A stretch of 21,010 nt of DNA from Burkholderiales bacterium (GTDB taxonomy: Bacteria > Pseudomonadota > Gammaproteobacteria > Burkholderiales > Burkholderiaceae_C), in contig CANBSV010000044.1 of assembly GCA_947372225.1 (NCBI GenBank), forward strand, positions 1-21,010. The letters run 5' to 3'. Positions 1 through 9,000 of the stretch are shown piece after piece. The notes beneath the pieces were generated by a model that was not told where the DNA came from, did not search any database, and saw only the letters and a list, made by a program, of their open reading frames with translations. How positions within the stretch are numbered: position 1 is the first letter of the stretch; every line of letters starts with the position of its first letter. Made by a program: the position numbers and the translations under genes.

Positions 1-213
1 GGTCTCGAAGCCTGCGGCATGCAACTTGGCGGCGTTGTCCACGTAGCCGGGCAGGTGGGCGGCCGAGCACACCGGCGTGTAAGCGCCCGGCAGGCCGAAC
101 AGCGCGACCTTCTTGCCCTTGAGCAACGAGTCGGTGGTGACATCGACGATGCCGGCGTCGGTGAGTTGCTTGAAACTGCCGCTGGGCACGCGGTCGCCTT
201 GCTTGATGGTCAT
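1..213 (-). CDS. Peroxiredoxin, Prx5-like (5' part; gene runs off the left edge)
   Basis: The first 71 residues are visible, beginning MTIKQGDRVPSGSFKQL. The segment FGLPGAYTPVCSAAHLPGY is the peroxidatic-cysteine loop of Prx5/hybrid peroxiredoxins, with the attacking cysteine at residue 49 after the conserved PxxxTxxC. These enzymes are cytoplasmic thiol peroxidases that reduce hydrogen peroxide and organic hydroperoxides, usually with glutathione/glutaredoxin or thioredoxin as reductant. Family members are about 160-170 residues, so more than half of the protein lies outside the window and any resolving cysteine or glutaredoxin extension cannot be judged. The ATG is preceded on the minus strand by AGGA at suitable spacing. 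The gene diverges from the esterase-monooxygenase gene across a spacer of about 210 bases that must hold both promoters; I could not pick a convincing -35/-10 pair there. Confidence 0.93.
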   Translation of the reverse strand, partial: MTIKQGDRVPSGSFKQLTDAGIVDVTTDSLLKGKKVALFGLPGAYTPVCSAAHLPGYVDNAAKLHAAGFET

Positions 214-423
214 GTCGTGATCCTGTGAGGTCTTTGAGGGGGTTGGGTCGAGCGAGCGGACGGCATCAAATCGGCCTGCACACCCGAGCCGCAAATTGTG
301 GGTGCCCAGAGGCCGCAATGGGCGACTGAAAAAGTCGGGATTACACGGGGTTGCCTGAAACCGCCACGAGGCGCTCACCGGTGCCCGCGCCTTAACATCG
401 ACCGCTTTGCACCCGAGCACACG

Positions 424-2796
424 ATGACGGTCCACCAGCCCCGAGGCGCAGTCGAAGCAGTGCTCGCTGCGCTGCTGCGTGGCACGCTGAAGCTGCTGCT
501 CAAGCCGCTTTTCTCCCCGCGATTTTCGATTCCCTCCCAGCGCCGCTGGCTTGAGGGTCTGACTCGCAGTGCATTGCTGCCGCGCGGCGTGACGGTCGAG
601 CCGGGCGAAGTCGCCGGCGTGCCGGGTGAGTGGCTGCGGCCCACCGGTACCACGCGGCCCGGAGCGCTGCTTTATGTGCACGGCGGCGCTTTTTGCGTCG
701 GCTCGCCGGCCACCCACCGCGCGCTCACCACCCGGCTGGCTCTGCACAGCGGCTTGCCGGTGTTCGCGCCGCACTACCGGTTGGCGCCCGAGCACCCCTT
801 TCCGGCCGGCCTCAACGATGTCGAGGCGGTCTACCGCGCCTTGAGTGCCGTCGGGCCGGTGGTGGTGGCGGGTGATTCGGCCGGCGGCGGGCTGGCGCTT
901 TCAGTGGCGGCGGCCCTGCGCGACGAGGGCGCCGTGATGCCGGCAGCGCTGGTGCTGCTGTCGCCGTGGGCCGATCTGACGATGCGCCACGGACCGCTGG
1001 TGCCGCCACCCGGCGAGGCCATGCTCAGTGCGCCCTGGGCGGCGATGTGTGCCGCGCACTATCTGGGTGGCACGCCGGCCGACGATGCGCGCGTCTCGCC
1101 GCTGCTGGGCGACCTGTGCGGATTGCCGCCCACGCTGGTTCAGGCCGGCACCGACGAGATGCTGCACGACCAGGCGCTCGAGTTGCACGCTGCGCTCGAG
1201 GCCGCCGGGGTCGAGTCGACCTGCGACATCACCGCCGGTCGCTGGCATGTGTTCCAGACCCATGGTGGCGTGCTGCGCAGCGCCGACGACGCCATCGAGC
1301 GCATCGCCCGATTTGTGATGCCTCACCTGGCCGCCGCCACGCCCGTTCAGACCTCGAAGCACCAGGTGGTGATCCTGGGTGCGGGCATGTCGGGGCTGTG
1401 CATGGCCATCAAGCTCAAGCGCGCGGGCATCGATGACTTCGTGATCCTCGAAAAGCAGCCCGGACTGGGTGGCACCTGGTGGGACAACACCTACCCCGGC
1501 GCCCAGGTCGATGTGCCGGCGCCGCTGTATTCGTTTTCCTTCGCGCCCAACCCCGGCTGGTCGCGCCGGTTTGCCTGTGCGCCCGAGATTCAGGCCTACA
1601 TGCAGCGTCTGGCCGCGCGCCACGGACTGCTGGCGCACATCCGGCTGGGCACCCGGCTGACCGAAGCGCGCTTTGACGAGGCCGCCGCCGTGTGGAACTT
1701 CGCCACCGAGCGCGGCGACACGCTGCAAGCGCCCTTCTTCGTGTGCAGCACCGGGCCGCTGAGCCAGGTGCGCTGGCCCGACATTCCCGGCCTGGCCGAA
1801 TTCCAGGGCCGCAAGGTGCATTCGGCGCGTTGGGATCACAGCGTCTCGATCGAAGGCCAACGCGTGGCCGTGATCGGCACCGGCTCGACCGCCGCGCAAC
1901 TGGTGCCGCCGCTGGCCGACAAGGCGCAGAAACTCCACGTGTTTCAGCGCACCGCCAATTGGGTGATGCCGCGCGCCGATCGCACGTACCACTGGCTCGA
2001 CCACCTGCTGGCCCATGTGCCGCCCTATGCGGCCATGGTCCGCTGGAACTGGATGCAGGTGCTCGAATGGGGCCGTCGCGGCTTCGACGAAGGCACGCTG
2101 GCGCGCCGGGTGCTGTTGAAGGTGGCCGGTGTGCACCGCCACAGGCAGGTGCGCGACGAGGCGCTGCGCGCTCGCCTGGTGCCACCGTACCCCCTGGGTT
2201 GCAAGCGCATCATCTATTCGAACGATTTCTATCCGGCGCTGGGCCGCCCGAATGTCGAGCTGGTGACAGAGTCGATCGAACGCATCACCGCGCACGGCAT
2301 CGTCACCGCCGATGGGTGCGAGCGGCCGATCGACACGCTGGTGTGCGCCACCGGCTTCGATGCGGTGCAACTGCTGTCGTCGTTGCAGGTCAGCGGGCTC
2401 GAAGGCCGCATGCTGCGCGACGCGTGGCAACAGGGCCCCGAAGCGTTTCACGGCATCACGGTGGCCGGATTTCCAAACATGTTTTTGATGCTGGGCCCCA
2501 ACACCGGCACCGGTCACACTTCGACGCTGCTCTACATTGAGCCTGAGGCCGACCACGCCATCGCCTGCATGCAGGCGGTTCGCACCGGTGGCCACCGCTG
2601 GATCGATGTGCGCGCGGAGGTGTTTCGCGAGCACAACCGGCGCTTGCAGGGACGGCTCGACGGCTCGGTGTGGAGCCATTGCCGCAGCTGGTATCGCATG
2701 GACACGGGCCGCATCGTCGCCCTGTTCCCGGGTTTCACACGCGAGTACGTGCAGGCCACCCGCCAGCCGGACTTCGCTGATTACCGTTTTGGTTGA
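424..2796 (+). CDS. Esterase / type I Baeyer-Villiger monooxygenase fusion protein
   Basis: This is one 790-residue frame with two complete enzymes. Residues about 1-305 form an HSL-family alpha/beta hydrolase: HGG oxyanion motif at 86-88, GDSAGG with nucleophile Ser152, and probable acid Asp244 and base His275. Residues about 312-790 form a flavin monooxygenase: FAD dinucleotide motif GAGMSG at 319-324, GGTWWDNTYPG at 349-359, the Baeyer-Villiger fingerprint FxGxxxHxxxW-D at 460-471, and the NADPH motif GTGSTA at 485-490. The monooxygenase half should convert a ketone to an ester or lactone with NADPH and O2, and the hydrolase half could open that product; this coupling is inference and the substrate is unknown. 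No signal peptide is seen. I chose ATG 424 because the hydrolase fold starts soon after; an in-frame GTG at 298 would add 42 low-complexity residues. No strong Shine-Dalgarno is visible. Confidence 0.9.
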   Translation: MTVHQPRGAVEAVLAALLRGTLKLLLKPLFSPRFSIPSQRRWLEGLTRSALLPRGVTVEPGEVAGVPGEWLRPTGTTRPGALLYVHGGAFCVGSPATHRALTTRLALHSGLPVFAPHYRLAPEHPFPAGLNDVEAVYRALSAVGPVVVAGDSAGGGLALSVAAALRDEGAVMPAALVLLSPWADLTMRHGPLVPPPGEAMLSAPWAAMCAAHYLGGTPADDARVSPLLGDLCGLPPTLVQAGTDEMLHDQALELHAALEAAGVESTCDITAGRWHVFQTHGGVLRSADDAIERIARFVMPHLAAATPVQTSKHQVVILGAGMSGLCMAIKLKRAGIDDFVILEKQPGLGGTWWDNTYPGAQVDVPAPLYSFSFAPNPGWSRRFACAPEIQAYMQRLAARHGLLAHIRLGTRLTEARFDEAAAVWNFATERGDTLQAPFFVCSTGPLSQVRWPDIPGLAEFQGRKVHSARWDHSVSIEGQRVAVIGTGSTAAQLVPPLADKAQKLHVFQRTANWVMPRADRTYHWLDHLLAHVPPYAAMVRWNWMQVLEWGRRGFDEGTLARRVLLKVAGVHRHRQVRDEALRARLVPPYPLGCKRIIYSNDFYPALGRPNVELVTESIERITAHGIVTADGCERPIDTLVCATGFDAVQLLSSLQVSGLEGRMLRDAWQQGPEAFHGITVAGFPNMFLMLGPNTGTGHTSTLLYIEPEADHAIACMQAVRTGGHRWIDVRAEVFREHNRRLQGRLDGSVWSHCRSWYRMDTGRIVALFPGFTREYVQATRQPDFADYRFG

Positions 2797-2800
2797 GTTG

Positions 2801-3952
2801 ATGAACGATCGACATTCCCCCCGGCCACAGGCCACCCCCGAGCCCGACTTCGCGGCTGTGCGAGTGGATCGCGCAATCACCGAGCTCAAGCATGGCCGCG
2901 CCGTGCGGGTGAGCGACGACGAGGGTGCTGCGCTGGTGATTGCCTCGGTCGAAGCGCTCACCGCCACGCGCTTGGGCTGGTTCGCTGATCTGGGCGTGCC
3001 GATGCAGTTGCTGCTGGGCGGCGATCGCCGGCATGCGCTGGGCGCTGACACGATGGCAGCCGGCCCGATGCGCGTGGACTTGCCGCTCGGCGCGAGCCTC
3101 GATGACGTGATGCGACTTGCCGCCGTGACGCCGCTGGGCGAGTCGCGAACCGAACTGTCGCATCGTCTGCGCAGCGGCGCACGTCCCGCCTCGGCGGACA
3201 CTCCTGCGATGCTCAGCGCGCTGCAACTGGCCAAGCGCGCGCGCCTCGCACCAGCCTTGCTGATGGTCGTCGAGCAGCCCGCCAACGCGCCTCAGGTGGC
3301 TGCGGCGCAACTGCTTGGTGTGTCGGGCGCCGATTTGCAGCACACGCACGGCGCGATCGTCCCCAAGTTGCGCCGAATCAGCGACGCACACGTGCCGCTG
3401 GCCGCGCGTGAGGACTGCGAACTGGCGCTGTTTCGCGAGGAAAACGGCGGCGCGGAACACCTGGCCATCATCGTCGGGCAGCCCGACCTGAGCCAGCCTG
3501 TGCCGGTGCGGTTGCACTCGTCGTGCCTGACCGGCGACCTGCTGGGCAGCTTGCGCTGCGATTGCGGCGATCAGTTGCGCCGAGCGGTGGAGCGGCTGGC
3601 GGTCGACGGCGGCGTGCTACTGTACCTCGAGCAGGAAGGCCGCTCGATCGGGTTGGCCAACAAGCTGCGCGCCTACCGGCTGCAAGACGCCGGACTCGAC
3701 ACCCTGGACGCCGATCACCACCTCGGCTTTGCGGCCGACGAACGCGATTACGGGGCGGCGGTGGCAATGCTGCGCGAACTGGGCATTTCGCGCATCCGCT
3801 TGCTCACCAACAACCCGAAGAAGATCGATGCGTTGGCCGCCGGCGGGATCGAGGTGGTCGAGCGGCTGTCACTGCACGCGCCAGTCAACCCGCACAACGC
3901 GCGCTACATCGAGACCAAGCAGCAGCGCGCCGGGCACCTCAAGGAAGACTGA
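2801..3952 (+). CDS. ribA: GTP cyclohydrolase II with degenerate RibB-like N-terminal domain
   Basis: The C-terminal half (about 195-383) is a complete GTP cyclohydrolase II, which opens GTP to the diaminopyrimidine that starts riboflavin synthesis, releasing formate and pyrophosphate. It keeps the zinc cysteines C242, C253 and C255 in the HSSCLTGD...LRCDC context, the EQEGRSIGLANKLRAY segment with Tyr292, and Arg315 in FAADERD; spacings match E. coli RibA closely. The N-terminal half resembles a decayed 3,4-dihydroxy-2-butanone-4-phosphate synthase: VSDDEGAALVIASVEALT (38-54) sits where RibB has its acidic RENEGD loop, but that catalytic motif is missing, so only the cyclohydrolase step is predicted. 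The 383-residue form is like the longer GTP cyclohydrolase II proteins of alpha-proteobacteria. It starts four bases after the monooxygenase stop, so the two are probably co-transcribed and translationally coupled, linking flavin supply to a flavoenzyme. Confidence 0.88.
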   Translation: MNDRHSPRPQATPEPDFAAVRVDRAITELKHGRAVRVSDDEGAALVIASVEALTATRLGWFADLGVPMQLLLGGDRRHALGADTMAAGPMRVDLPLGASLDDVMRLAAVTPLGESRTELSHRLRSGARPASADTPAMLSALQLAKRARLAPALLMVVEQPANAPQVAAAQLLGVSGADLQHTHGAIVPKLRRISDAHVPLAAREDCELALFREENGGAEHLAIIVGQPDLSQPVPVRLHSSCLTGDLLGSLRCDCGDQLRRAVERLAVDGGVLLYLEQEGRSIGLANKLRAYRLQDAGLDTLDADHHLGFAADERDYGAAVAMLRELGISRIRLLTNNPKKIDALAAGGIEVVERLSLHAPVNPHNARYIETKQQRAGHLKED

Positions 3953-3974
3953 GCGAGCCGCGGTGCGGGCTCGC
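3953..3974. terminator. Inverted repeat between convergent ribA and zinc-ribbon gene
   Basis: GCGAGCC (3953-3959) pairs perfectly with GGCTCGC (3968-3974) around an 8-base loop, directly after the ribA stop codon and before the 3' end of the opposing zinc-ribbon gene. The position suits a bidirectional terminator. There is no T-tract on either side, so its activity is uncertain. Confidence 0.4.
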
Positions 3975-3980
3975 CCGGGA

Positions 3981-4253
3981 TCAGGCAGCGATCTCGGAGG
4001 CTTGCGCCGCCGCAGCCGAGTCGAGGCACTTGTTGCACTTGCCCAAGCCGCGCAGGCGTGGATCAGGCTTGCCTTCTCCGGTCTTGAAATTGGCCTGGCA
4101 GCGGCGGCACACGTACATCTTCGAGCTCGACATCATGGGCTTGATGCCGGGCTCCGACGACGGCCGGGCGGCCGAATACTCGGCCTGGGTTTGTCGCAGC
4201 TTGACGTTTTCGGGCGTTGCGGCAGCAGGGGTCTTGGTTCGTGGGGTGGCCAT
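3981..4253 (-). CDS. Small zinc-ribbon-like protein, copy 1 (unknown function)
   Basis: A 90-residue protein with four cysteines as two CxxC knuckles, C49-x2-C52 and C73-x2-C76, in the context KMYVCRRCQANFKTGEGKP ... GLGKCNKC. This looks like a single zinc ribbon or treble clef. The N-terminal 40 residues are basic and Ala/Pro/Thr-rich with the segment LRQTQAEYSA, probably disordered. There are no signal peptide, membrane segments or enzymatic motifs. I do not recognise a named family. A paralogue lies at 12001-12279 and keeps all four cysteines and the LRQTQAEYSA segment. The start is the ATG at 4253, where similarity to the paralogue begins; upstream in-frame codons do not align. A GAGAGG lies rather far upstream (13 bases). 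It is downstream of gph in the same orientation but separated by more than 200 bases and has its own leader features. A role in nucleic-acid or protein binding is only a guess. Confidence 0.78.
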   Translation of the reverse strand: MATPRTKTPAAATPENVKLRQTQAEYSAARPSSEPGIKPMMSSSKMYVCRRCQANFKTGEGKPDPRLRGLGKCNKCLDSAAAAQASEIAA

Positions 4254-4282
4254 GGCGCGGGGTGAACCTCTCAGATAAAGCC

Positions 4283-4307
4283 GACACGTCAGGGGCCTGA
4301 GCGTGTC
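4283..4307. repeat. Inverted repeat in the leader of zinc-ribbon copy 1
   Basis: GACACG (4283-4288) pairs with CGTGTC (4302-4307), and inside it TCAGG pairs with CCTGA, with one bulged base. It lies 30-54 bases upstream of the zinc-ribbon start codon. It could be a 5'-UTR hairpin, an operator, or a weak terminator for gph read-through (on the minus strand it is followed by GGCTTTATC). The second zinc-ribbon gene has a different perfect hairpin at nearly the same distance. Confidence 0.45.
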
Positions 4308-4319
4308 AATGAAGCGCGT

Positions 4320-4331
4320 ATTGTCCGCGCA
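4320..4331 (-). promoter_or_regulatory. Shared upstream motif TGCGCGGACAAT (zinc-ribbon copy 1)
   Basis: Read on the minus strand this is TGCGCGGACAAT, ending 67 bases before the start codon. The paralogous gene has TGCACGGACAAT ending 61 bases before its start, 11 of 12 identical. GACAAT resembles a -10 hexamer, so this may be the core promoter; no convincing -35 at standard spacing was found, so an operator is also possible. Confidence 0.4.
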
Positions 4332-4474
4332 CTGAGGCTTTCGTGCTGACAAACGGACGCAAAGAACCCTCAAAGAACACGACTGGGCTCAATTCAGGCG
4401 CCAATCCTTCGGTCATCGCCGGGCCGGGCGTGAGCCGGGGACCGGCACCGGCACCGGCAACCTTCCCGGGCGCG

Positions 4475-5176
4475 TCAAGCCGCCGGCCTGGCCAGGCGCC
4501 CGGCCGCTCTCAGTCCGTCGGTGAGTTGTTTCGGGTCGTTCAAGCGCCATGGCTGCAACTGCGCCGGCACCGCGTGCGCTCCGTAGCCCCAGCTCACCAG
4601 TGCGGACGCACAGCCGGCGGCTTGTGCGGCCAGCATGTCTGGTGGCGCGTCGCCCACCATCAGCACGCGTTCGACCGGCACGCCCAGCACCAGCGCGGTG
4701 GTTTGCAGCGTCAGCGGCAGCGGCTTGCGCTGCGCAGCCGAGTCGGCACCCTGCACGTGCAGCAAGTACGGTTGCAAGCCTGCTGCCTCGACCACGGCCT
4801 GCGCCAGGGGCGATGGCTTGTTGGTCACCACCGCGATGGGCAGCCGGCCGTGCAGCGCGTGCAGCGCTTCCATGATGCCCGGGTAAACCGAGCCGTGGTC
4901 GAACGGTGCTGCGTGCGACGCCTCGATGAAGCGCTGGTGGAGACGTTCGCGCAGCGCGAGGTCTTCGCTGTCAGCGCCCCGGGCCACAAGGGCACTGGCG
5001 ATCAGCGCATTGGGGCCATTGCCGATCCAGCCTCGCACCGTGGCCAGATCGAAGGGCTGCAGCCCGATCGATGCCAGCGTCGCGTTCAGCGCGTGGGCGA
5101 TGTCGGCCGCGCTGTCGATCAGCGTGCCGTCGAGGTCGAACACGACGGCGTCGATGTGACCCAGCTCAGGCGTCAT
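4475..5176 (-). CDS. gph: Phosphoglycolate phosphatase (HAD family)
   Basis: This 233-residue HAD-superfamily phosphatase removes phosphate from 2-phosphoglycolate, clearing the product of RuBisCO oxygenation or DNA 3'-end repair. Motif I is VVFDLDGTLID near residues 11-21, with the nucleophile Asp14 and Asp16. Motif II is the VVTNK segment, followed by Lys in QRKPLP, and motif III is MVGDAPPDM. Motif III normally reads GDSxxD, so the Ser-to-Ala change is a mild deviation; both acidic residues remain. A helical cap lies between motifs I and II. The ATG at 5176 overlaps the rpe stop by 11 bases, indicating translational coupling. rpe-gph is a common beta-proteobacterial pairing, often followed by trpE; here trpE is absent and the next gene downstream is the zinc-ribbon protein. 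Confidence 0.9.
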   Translation of the reverse strand: MTPELGHIDAVVFDLDGTLIDSAADIAHALNATLASIGLQPFDLATVRGWIGNGPNALIASALVARGADSEDLALRERLHQRFIEASHAAPFDHGSVYPGIMEALHALHGRLPIAVVTNKPSPLAQAVVEAAGLQPYLLHVQGADSAAQRKPLPLTLQTTALVLGVPVERVLMVGDAPPDMLAAQAAGCASALVSWGYGAHAVPAQLQPWRLNDPKQLTDGLRAAGRLARPAA

Positions 5177-5894
5177 GCGCGCGCCGGGTGGGGGCTCGGC
5201 GCAGGCGCTGGCCGGCCAGCGCGTTGTCGCGGATGGCCGCGATCGATTCGCGGTAGCGCCCGCCGCTGAAGACCGCCGAGCCGGCGACCAGCGTGTCTGC
5301 ACCCGCGCTGCCCACGCGCTGCGCGTTGTCGGCCTTGATGCCGCCATCGACCTCGAGCCAGATGTCGCGCCCGGTGGCGTCGATGCGCCGGCGCACGGCT
5401 TCGATCTTGGGCAGCACGTGCTCGATGAAGCTCTGGCCGCCGTAACCCGGATTGACCGACATCAGCAACACCAGATCGAGCTGCTCGAGCACGTGGTCGA
5501 GGCAGTTCAGCGGCGTGGCCGGGTTGAGCACCAGCCCGGCCTTCATGCCCAGGGAGCGGATCAGCTGCACCGTGCGGTCGATGTGCTCGCTGGCTTCGGG
5601 GTGGAACGAGATCAGCGAGGCGCCCGCCTGCGCAAACATCGGGATCAGCGCGTCGACCGGTTTGACCATCAGGTGCACGTCGATGGGCACCGGCTGATCG
5701 CCCCGCACGGCGTACGGCTTGATGGCCTGACACACCAGCGGGCCCACCGTCAGGTTGGGCACGTAGTGGTTGTCCATCACGTCGAAGTGGATCAGGTCGG
5801 CCCCGGCCTCGATGACGGCGGTGACTTCCTCGCCCAGGCGGGCGAAGTCCGCGGACAACAAGCTGGGGGCGATGCGCATGGTCGGGCTCGTCAT
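5166..5894 (-). CDS. rpe: Ribulose-phosphate 3-epimerase
   Basis: This is a 242-residue (beta/alpha)8-barrel epimerase that interconverts ribulose 5-phosphate and xylulose 5-phosphate in the pentose phosphate and Calvin pathways. Diagnostic segments in order are IAPSLLSADFARLGEEV (7-23), HFDVMDNHYVPNLTVGP with metal-ligand His and catalytic Asp, DVHLMVKPVD, VLLMSVNPGYGGQSFI, LEVDGGIKADN with the second catalytic Asp, and AGSAVFSG at the phosphate site. The Met-rich cap of the active site is retained. Length is slightly above the usual 220-230 because of an Arg-rich C-terminal tail that overlaps gph. I chose ATG 5894 because AAGG lies about 8 bases upstream on the minus strand; an internal ATG at 5879 lacks a ribosome binding site. 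It diverges from the RND permease gene across about 160 bases. Confidence 0.95.
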   Translation of the reverse strand: MTSPTMRIAPSLLSADFARLGEEVTAVIEAGADLIHFDVMDNHYVPNLTVGPLVCQAIKPYAVRGDQPVPIDVHLMVKPVDALIPMFAQAGASLISFHPEASEHIDRTVQLIRSLGMKAGLVLNPATPLNCLDHVLEQLDLVLLMSVNPGYGGQSFIEHVLPKIEAVRRRIDATGRDIWLEVDGGIKADNAQRVGSAGADTLVAGSAVFSGGRYRESIAAIRDNALAGQRLRRAPTRRAHDA

Positions 5895-6054
5895 GGTGGT
5901 GTGCCTTGCAAGGGGTGGGTGGCGCGAGGCCGTGTCGCGCTATTTTCCGGCGATTCGCTGATCTTCCGGGGCATGGCGTTAACCTCGCGATCGCGCCCCC
6001 GGCGCTGCCTGCCACCGAGAGCTTGCCGACGTCAACCGCGCGGCCCCCCAGACC

Positions 6055-9000
6055 ATGTGGATCGTTCGCTACGCCCTCAGCCGCACCTACAGCATCGGCG
6101 TGCTGGCCATCTTGCTGGTGCTCGTGGGCACACTGTCGGCGCGGCGGCTGTCCACCGACATCCTGCCGTCGGTCGACACGCCCAGCGTCAGCGTGATCTG
6201 GACCTACTCCGGGCTCAATGCGCGCGAGATGGCTGCCAAGATTTCCTCGTTTGGCGAGCTGGTGATCCTCAACAACGTCGACGACGTGCTCGAGGTGCGA
6301 TCCGAAACCACCGACGGCGTGGCCATCATCAAGGTCGACTTCCAGCCCTACGTCGAACTGAGTCTGGCGCTCACCCAGATCAACTCGGTGTCGCAGACCA
6401 TCTTGCGTCGCATGCCCACAGGCACGTCGCCGCCGCTGATCGTGCGCAACTCGGCGTCGAGCCAGCCGGTGCTCAACCTGGTGCTGAGCTCCGACACCCT
6501 CGACGACAGCGGCCTGTACGACTTCGCCCGGCTGCAGCTGCGCGGCCAGATCCAGACCATTCCGGGCGTGCGCATGTCGCTGCCCTACGGCGGCGCGTCG
6601 CGTCAGGTGATGGTCGAGCTCGACCCTCAGGCGCTGCAGACCTTTGGTCTGAGCGCCTCCGATGTGAGTGCGGCCGTGTCGGCACAGAACCTCACGCTGC
6701 CGTCGGGCACGCTGCGCGAGGGTCGCATTGAATACAAGGTGGCGATCAACGCCAGCCCGACCGCGGTGGCCGATTTCGCTGACCTGCCGATCCGCCAGGT
6801 CGACGGCCGCGTGGTCCGCCTGAGCGACGTGGCCAGTGTGCGCGACGGCCCCGCGGTTCAGACCAACCTGGCGCGGCTCAACGGCGCCAACGCGGTGCAG
6901 GTGTCGATGCTCAAGCTCGGTGGCGCGTCCACCGTGGACATCGTCGATCAGATCCTCGCTCGGCTGCCCGAAATCCGCGCGGCCGCGCCGCCCGGAACAC
7001 GCATCGAGCCGCTGTTCGATCAGAGCGTGTTCGTGCGTGCAGCCGTGCGCAACGTGCTCAACGAGGGCGTGCTGGTGGGCGCACTGGTGGCCACCGTGGT
7101 GCTGCTCTTCATCGGCAGCCTGCGCTCGACGCTGGTGGTGCTCACGTCGATCCCGCTGGCGCTGCTCGGCTCGGTGGCGGCGCTCTACGCCACGGGCCAG
7201 ACCTTCAACCTCATGACGCTGGGCGGCCTGGGACTGGCCATCGGCATCCTCGTCGACAACGCGCTGGTCGAGATCGAGAACTGCAACCGCCGCATCGCTG
7301 CCGGAGAGCCGGTGCGCCAGGCCATCCTCAACAGCGCGGGCGAGGTGGTGTTTCCGGAGTTCGTCTCCACGCTGTGCATTTGCATCGTGTTCCTGCCGAT
7401 CTTCCTGCTGACGGGCGTGCCGGCGTATGTGTTCAAGCCGATGGCCTGCGCGGTGGTGTTCGCCATGATCGGCAGCTTCTTGCTGTCGCGCACGCTGGTG
7501 CCGTGTCTGGCATACCTGCTCATCCCTGGCGAGCTCAGGCGCCGCGCGGCGCGCGGGCTTGATGTGGTCGAGCGCATCCACCACCACGTCGAGCGCGCTC
7601 TCGACGCCCTTCGCGACCGCTACATCACGTTGTTGCAGCTTCCGGCCTCGCGCTCGTGGTGGCTGTGGGTGATCGTGCTGGCCGTGCTGGGCGGCGGTGC
7701 GTGGGGCGCGCGCCGTCTGGAGCAGGGCTTTTTCCCGCGCACCGATGCCGGCCTGATGCGCTTGCATGTGCGTGTGCCCACCGGCACACGCCTCGAGGAA
7801 ACGGCGCGCATCTTTTCCGATGTGCAGCTGGCCATCCGGCGTGTGGTGCCCGCCGGCGAGATCGACGTGATCGCCGAGGTGATCGGTCAGCCCGAGCCGG
7901 TGAATCTGGCCTGGATCGACAGCGCGGCGGCGGGCAGCTTCGATGGCGAGATCGACGTCGAGCTCGTGCCGGGCCATGCGCCGATCGCGTCGTATCAATC
8001 GGCGCTACGGCGCATGCTGGCGGCCGACTTCCCGCAACTCATCGTGTTCTTCCGGCCGGCCGACACCACCGCGCTGACGCTGGCGGGAGCCTCGCCCACC
8101 GATCTCGACTTCCGCGTGGTCGGCCGTGACGTGCCGGGCAACCGCGAGGCGGCTGCCAGCCTGATGGCCGCGCTCAAGAAGACCCCGGGTGTCGAGGACG
8201 TGACGCTGCGCCAGGTGTTCGACTTGCCGCAGATGTACATCGAGGTCGACCGCACCCGCGCCTTGCAGCTCGGGGTGACCTACCAGCAGGTGGCCAGTGC
8301 GGTGTTGTCGGTGCTGGGCACCTCGGGCACGGTGTCGCCATCGTTCTGGGCCGATCCGGCCAACGGCAATTCGTACCCCGTGCAGGTGATCGCCACGCCG
8401 CTGTCGCTCGACAGCGTGCAAACGCTGATGAACACGCCGGTGCGGCTCGGTGCGGCGGGCCAGACCGTGCTGCTGGGCAGCGTGGCCACGGTCAAGCAGC
8501 GCCGCGTCCCGGCCAGCGTCACCCGTGTCACGCTGGCACCCTCATTGAATGTGCTGGCCAACCTGAGCACCGAAGACCTCGGTGGCGTGCTGCGCGCCAT
8601 CGAGCCCACCCTGTCCGAACTGCGTGCCGCACAGAAGCCGGGCAACAAGATCGAGCTGCGCGGCCAGGGCCAGACCATGAATCAGGCCTACGGCGAACTC
8701 GCCAGCGGGCTGCTGCTGGCCATCGTGCTGGTGTTCCTGGTGCAAGCGGTCAACTTCCAGTCGTGGCTGTTGCCGCTCAACGCGATGGCCGCGCTGCCGC
8801 TGGCGCTGTGCGGCGCGGTGCTCGGACTGTGGCTCACGAACACGCCGCTCAGCGTGCCTGCGCTCATGGGCATGATCATGGTGGTGGGCGTGTCCACGGC
8901 CAACAGCGTGCTCATCACCAGCTTTGCGCGTGACCGCGTGGCCGAGGGCTTCACGCCGCGCGACGCTGCCATGGCCGCGGCCCGCACGCGGCTGCGGCCG

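Noticed and set aside
323..337. Small hairpin CGACT-GAAAA-AGTCG upstream of the esterase-monooxygenase
   Set aside because: Only 5 bp with no T-tract; no support for a terminator or operator function.
298..423. GTG start adding 42 residues to the esterase-monooxygenase
   Set aside because: The extension shows no hydrolase homology and no ribosome binding site; the ATG at 424 fits the start of HSL-family proteins.
901..3285. Very long open frame on the minus strand across the monooxygenase and ribA genes
   Set aside because: It has no recognisable domains, an Arg/His/Gln/Ala-rich composition typical of antisense high-GC frames, and lies opposite two genes with clear catalytic motifs. Similar antisense frames at 5173-7998 and 16626-18863 were rejected for the same reason.
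4441..4458. Three tandem copies of the hexamer ACCGGC near the 3' end of gph
   Set aside because: Too short and too close to the background composition of this genome to be called a functional repeat.
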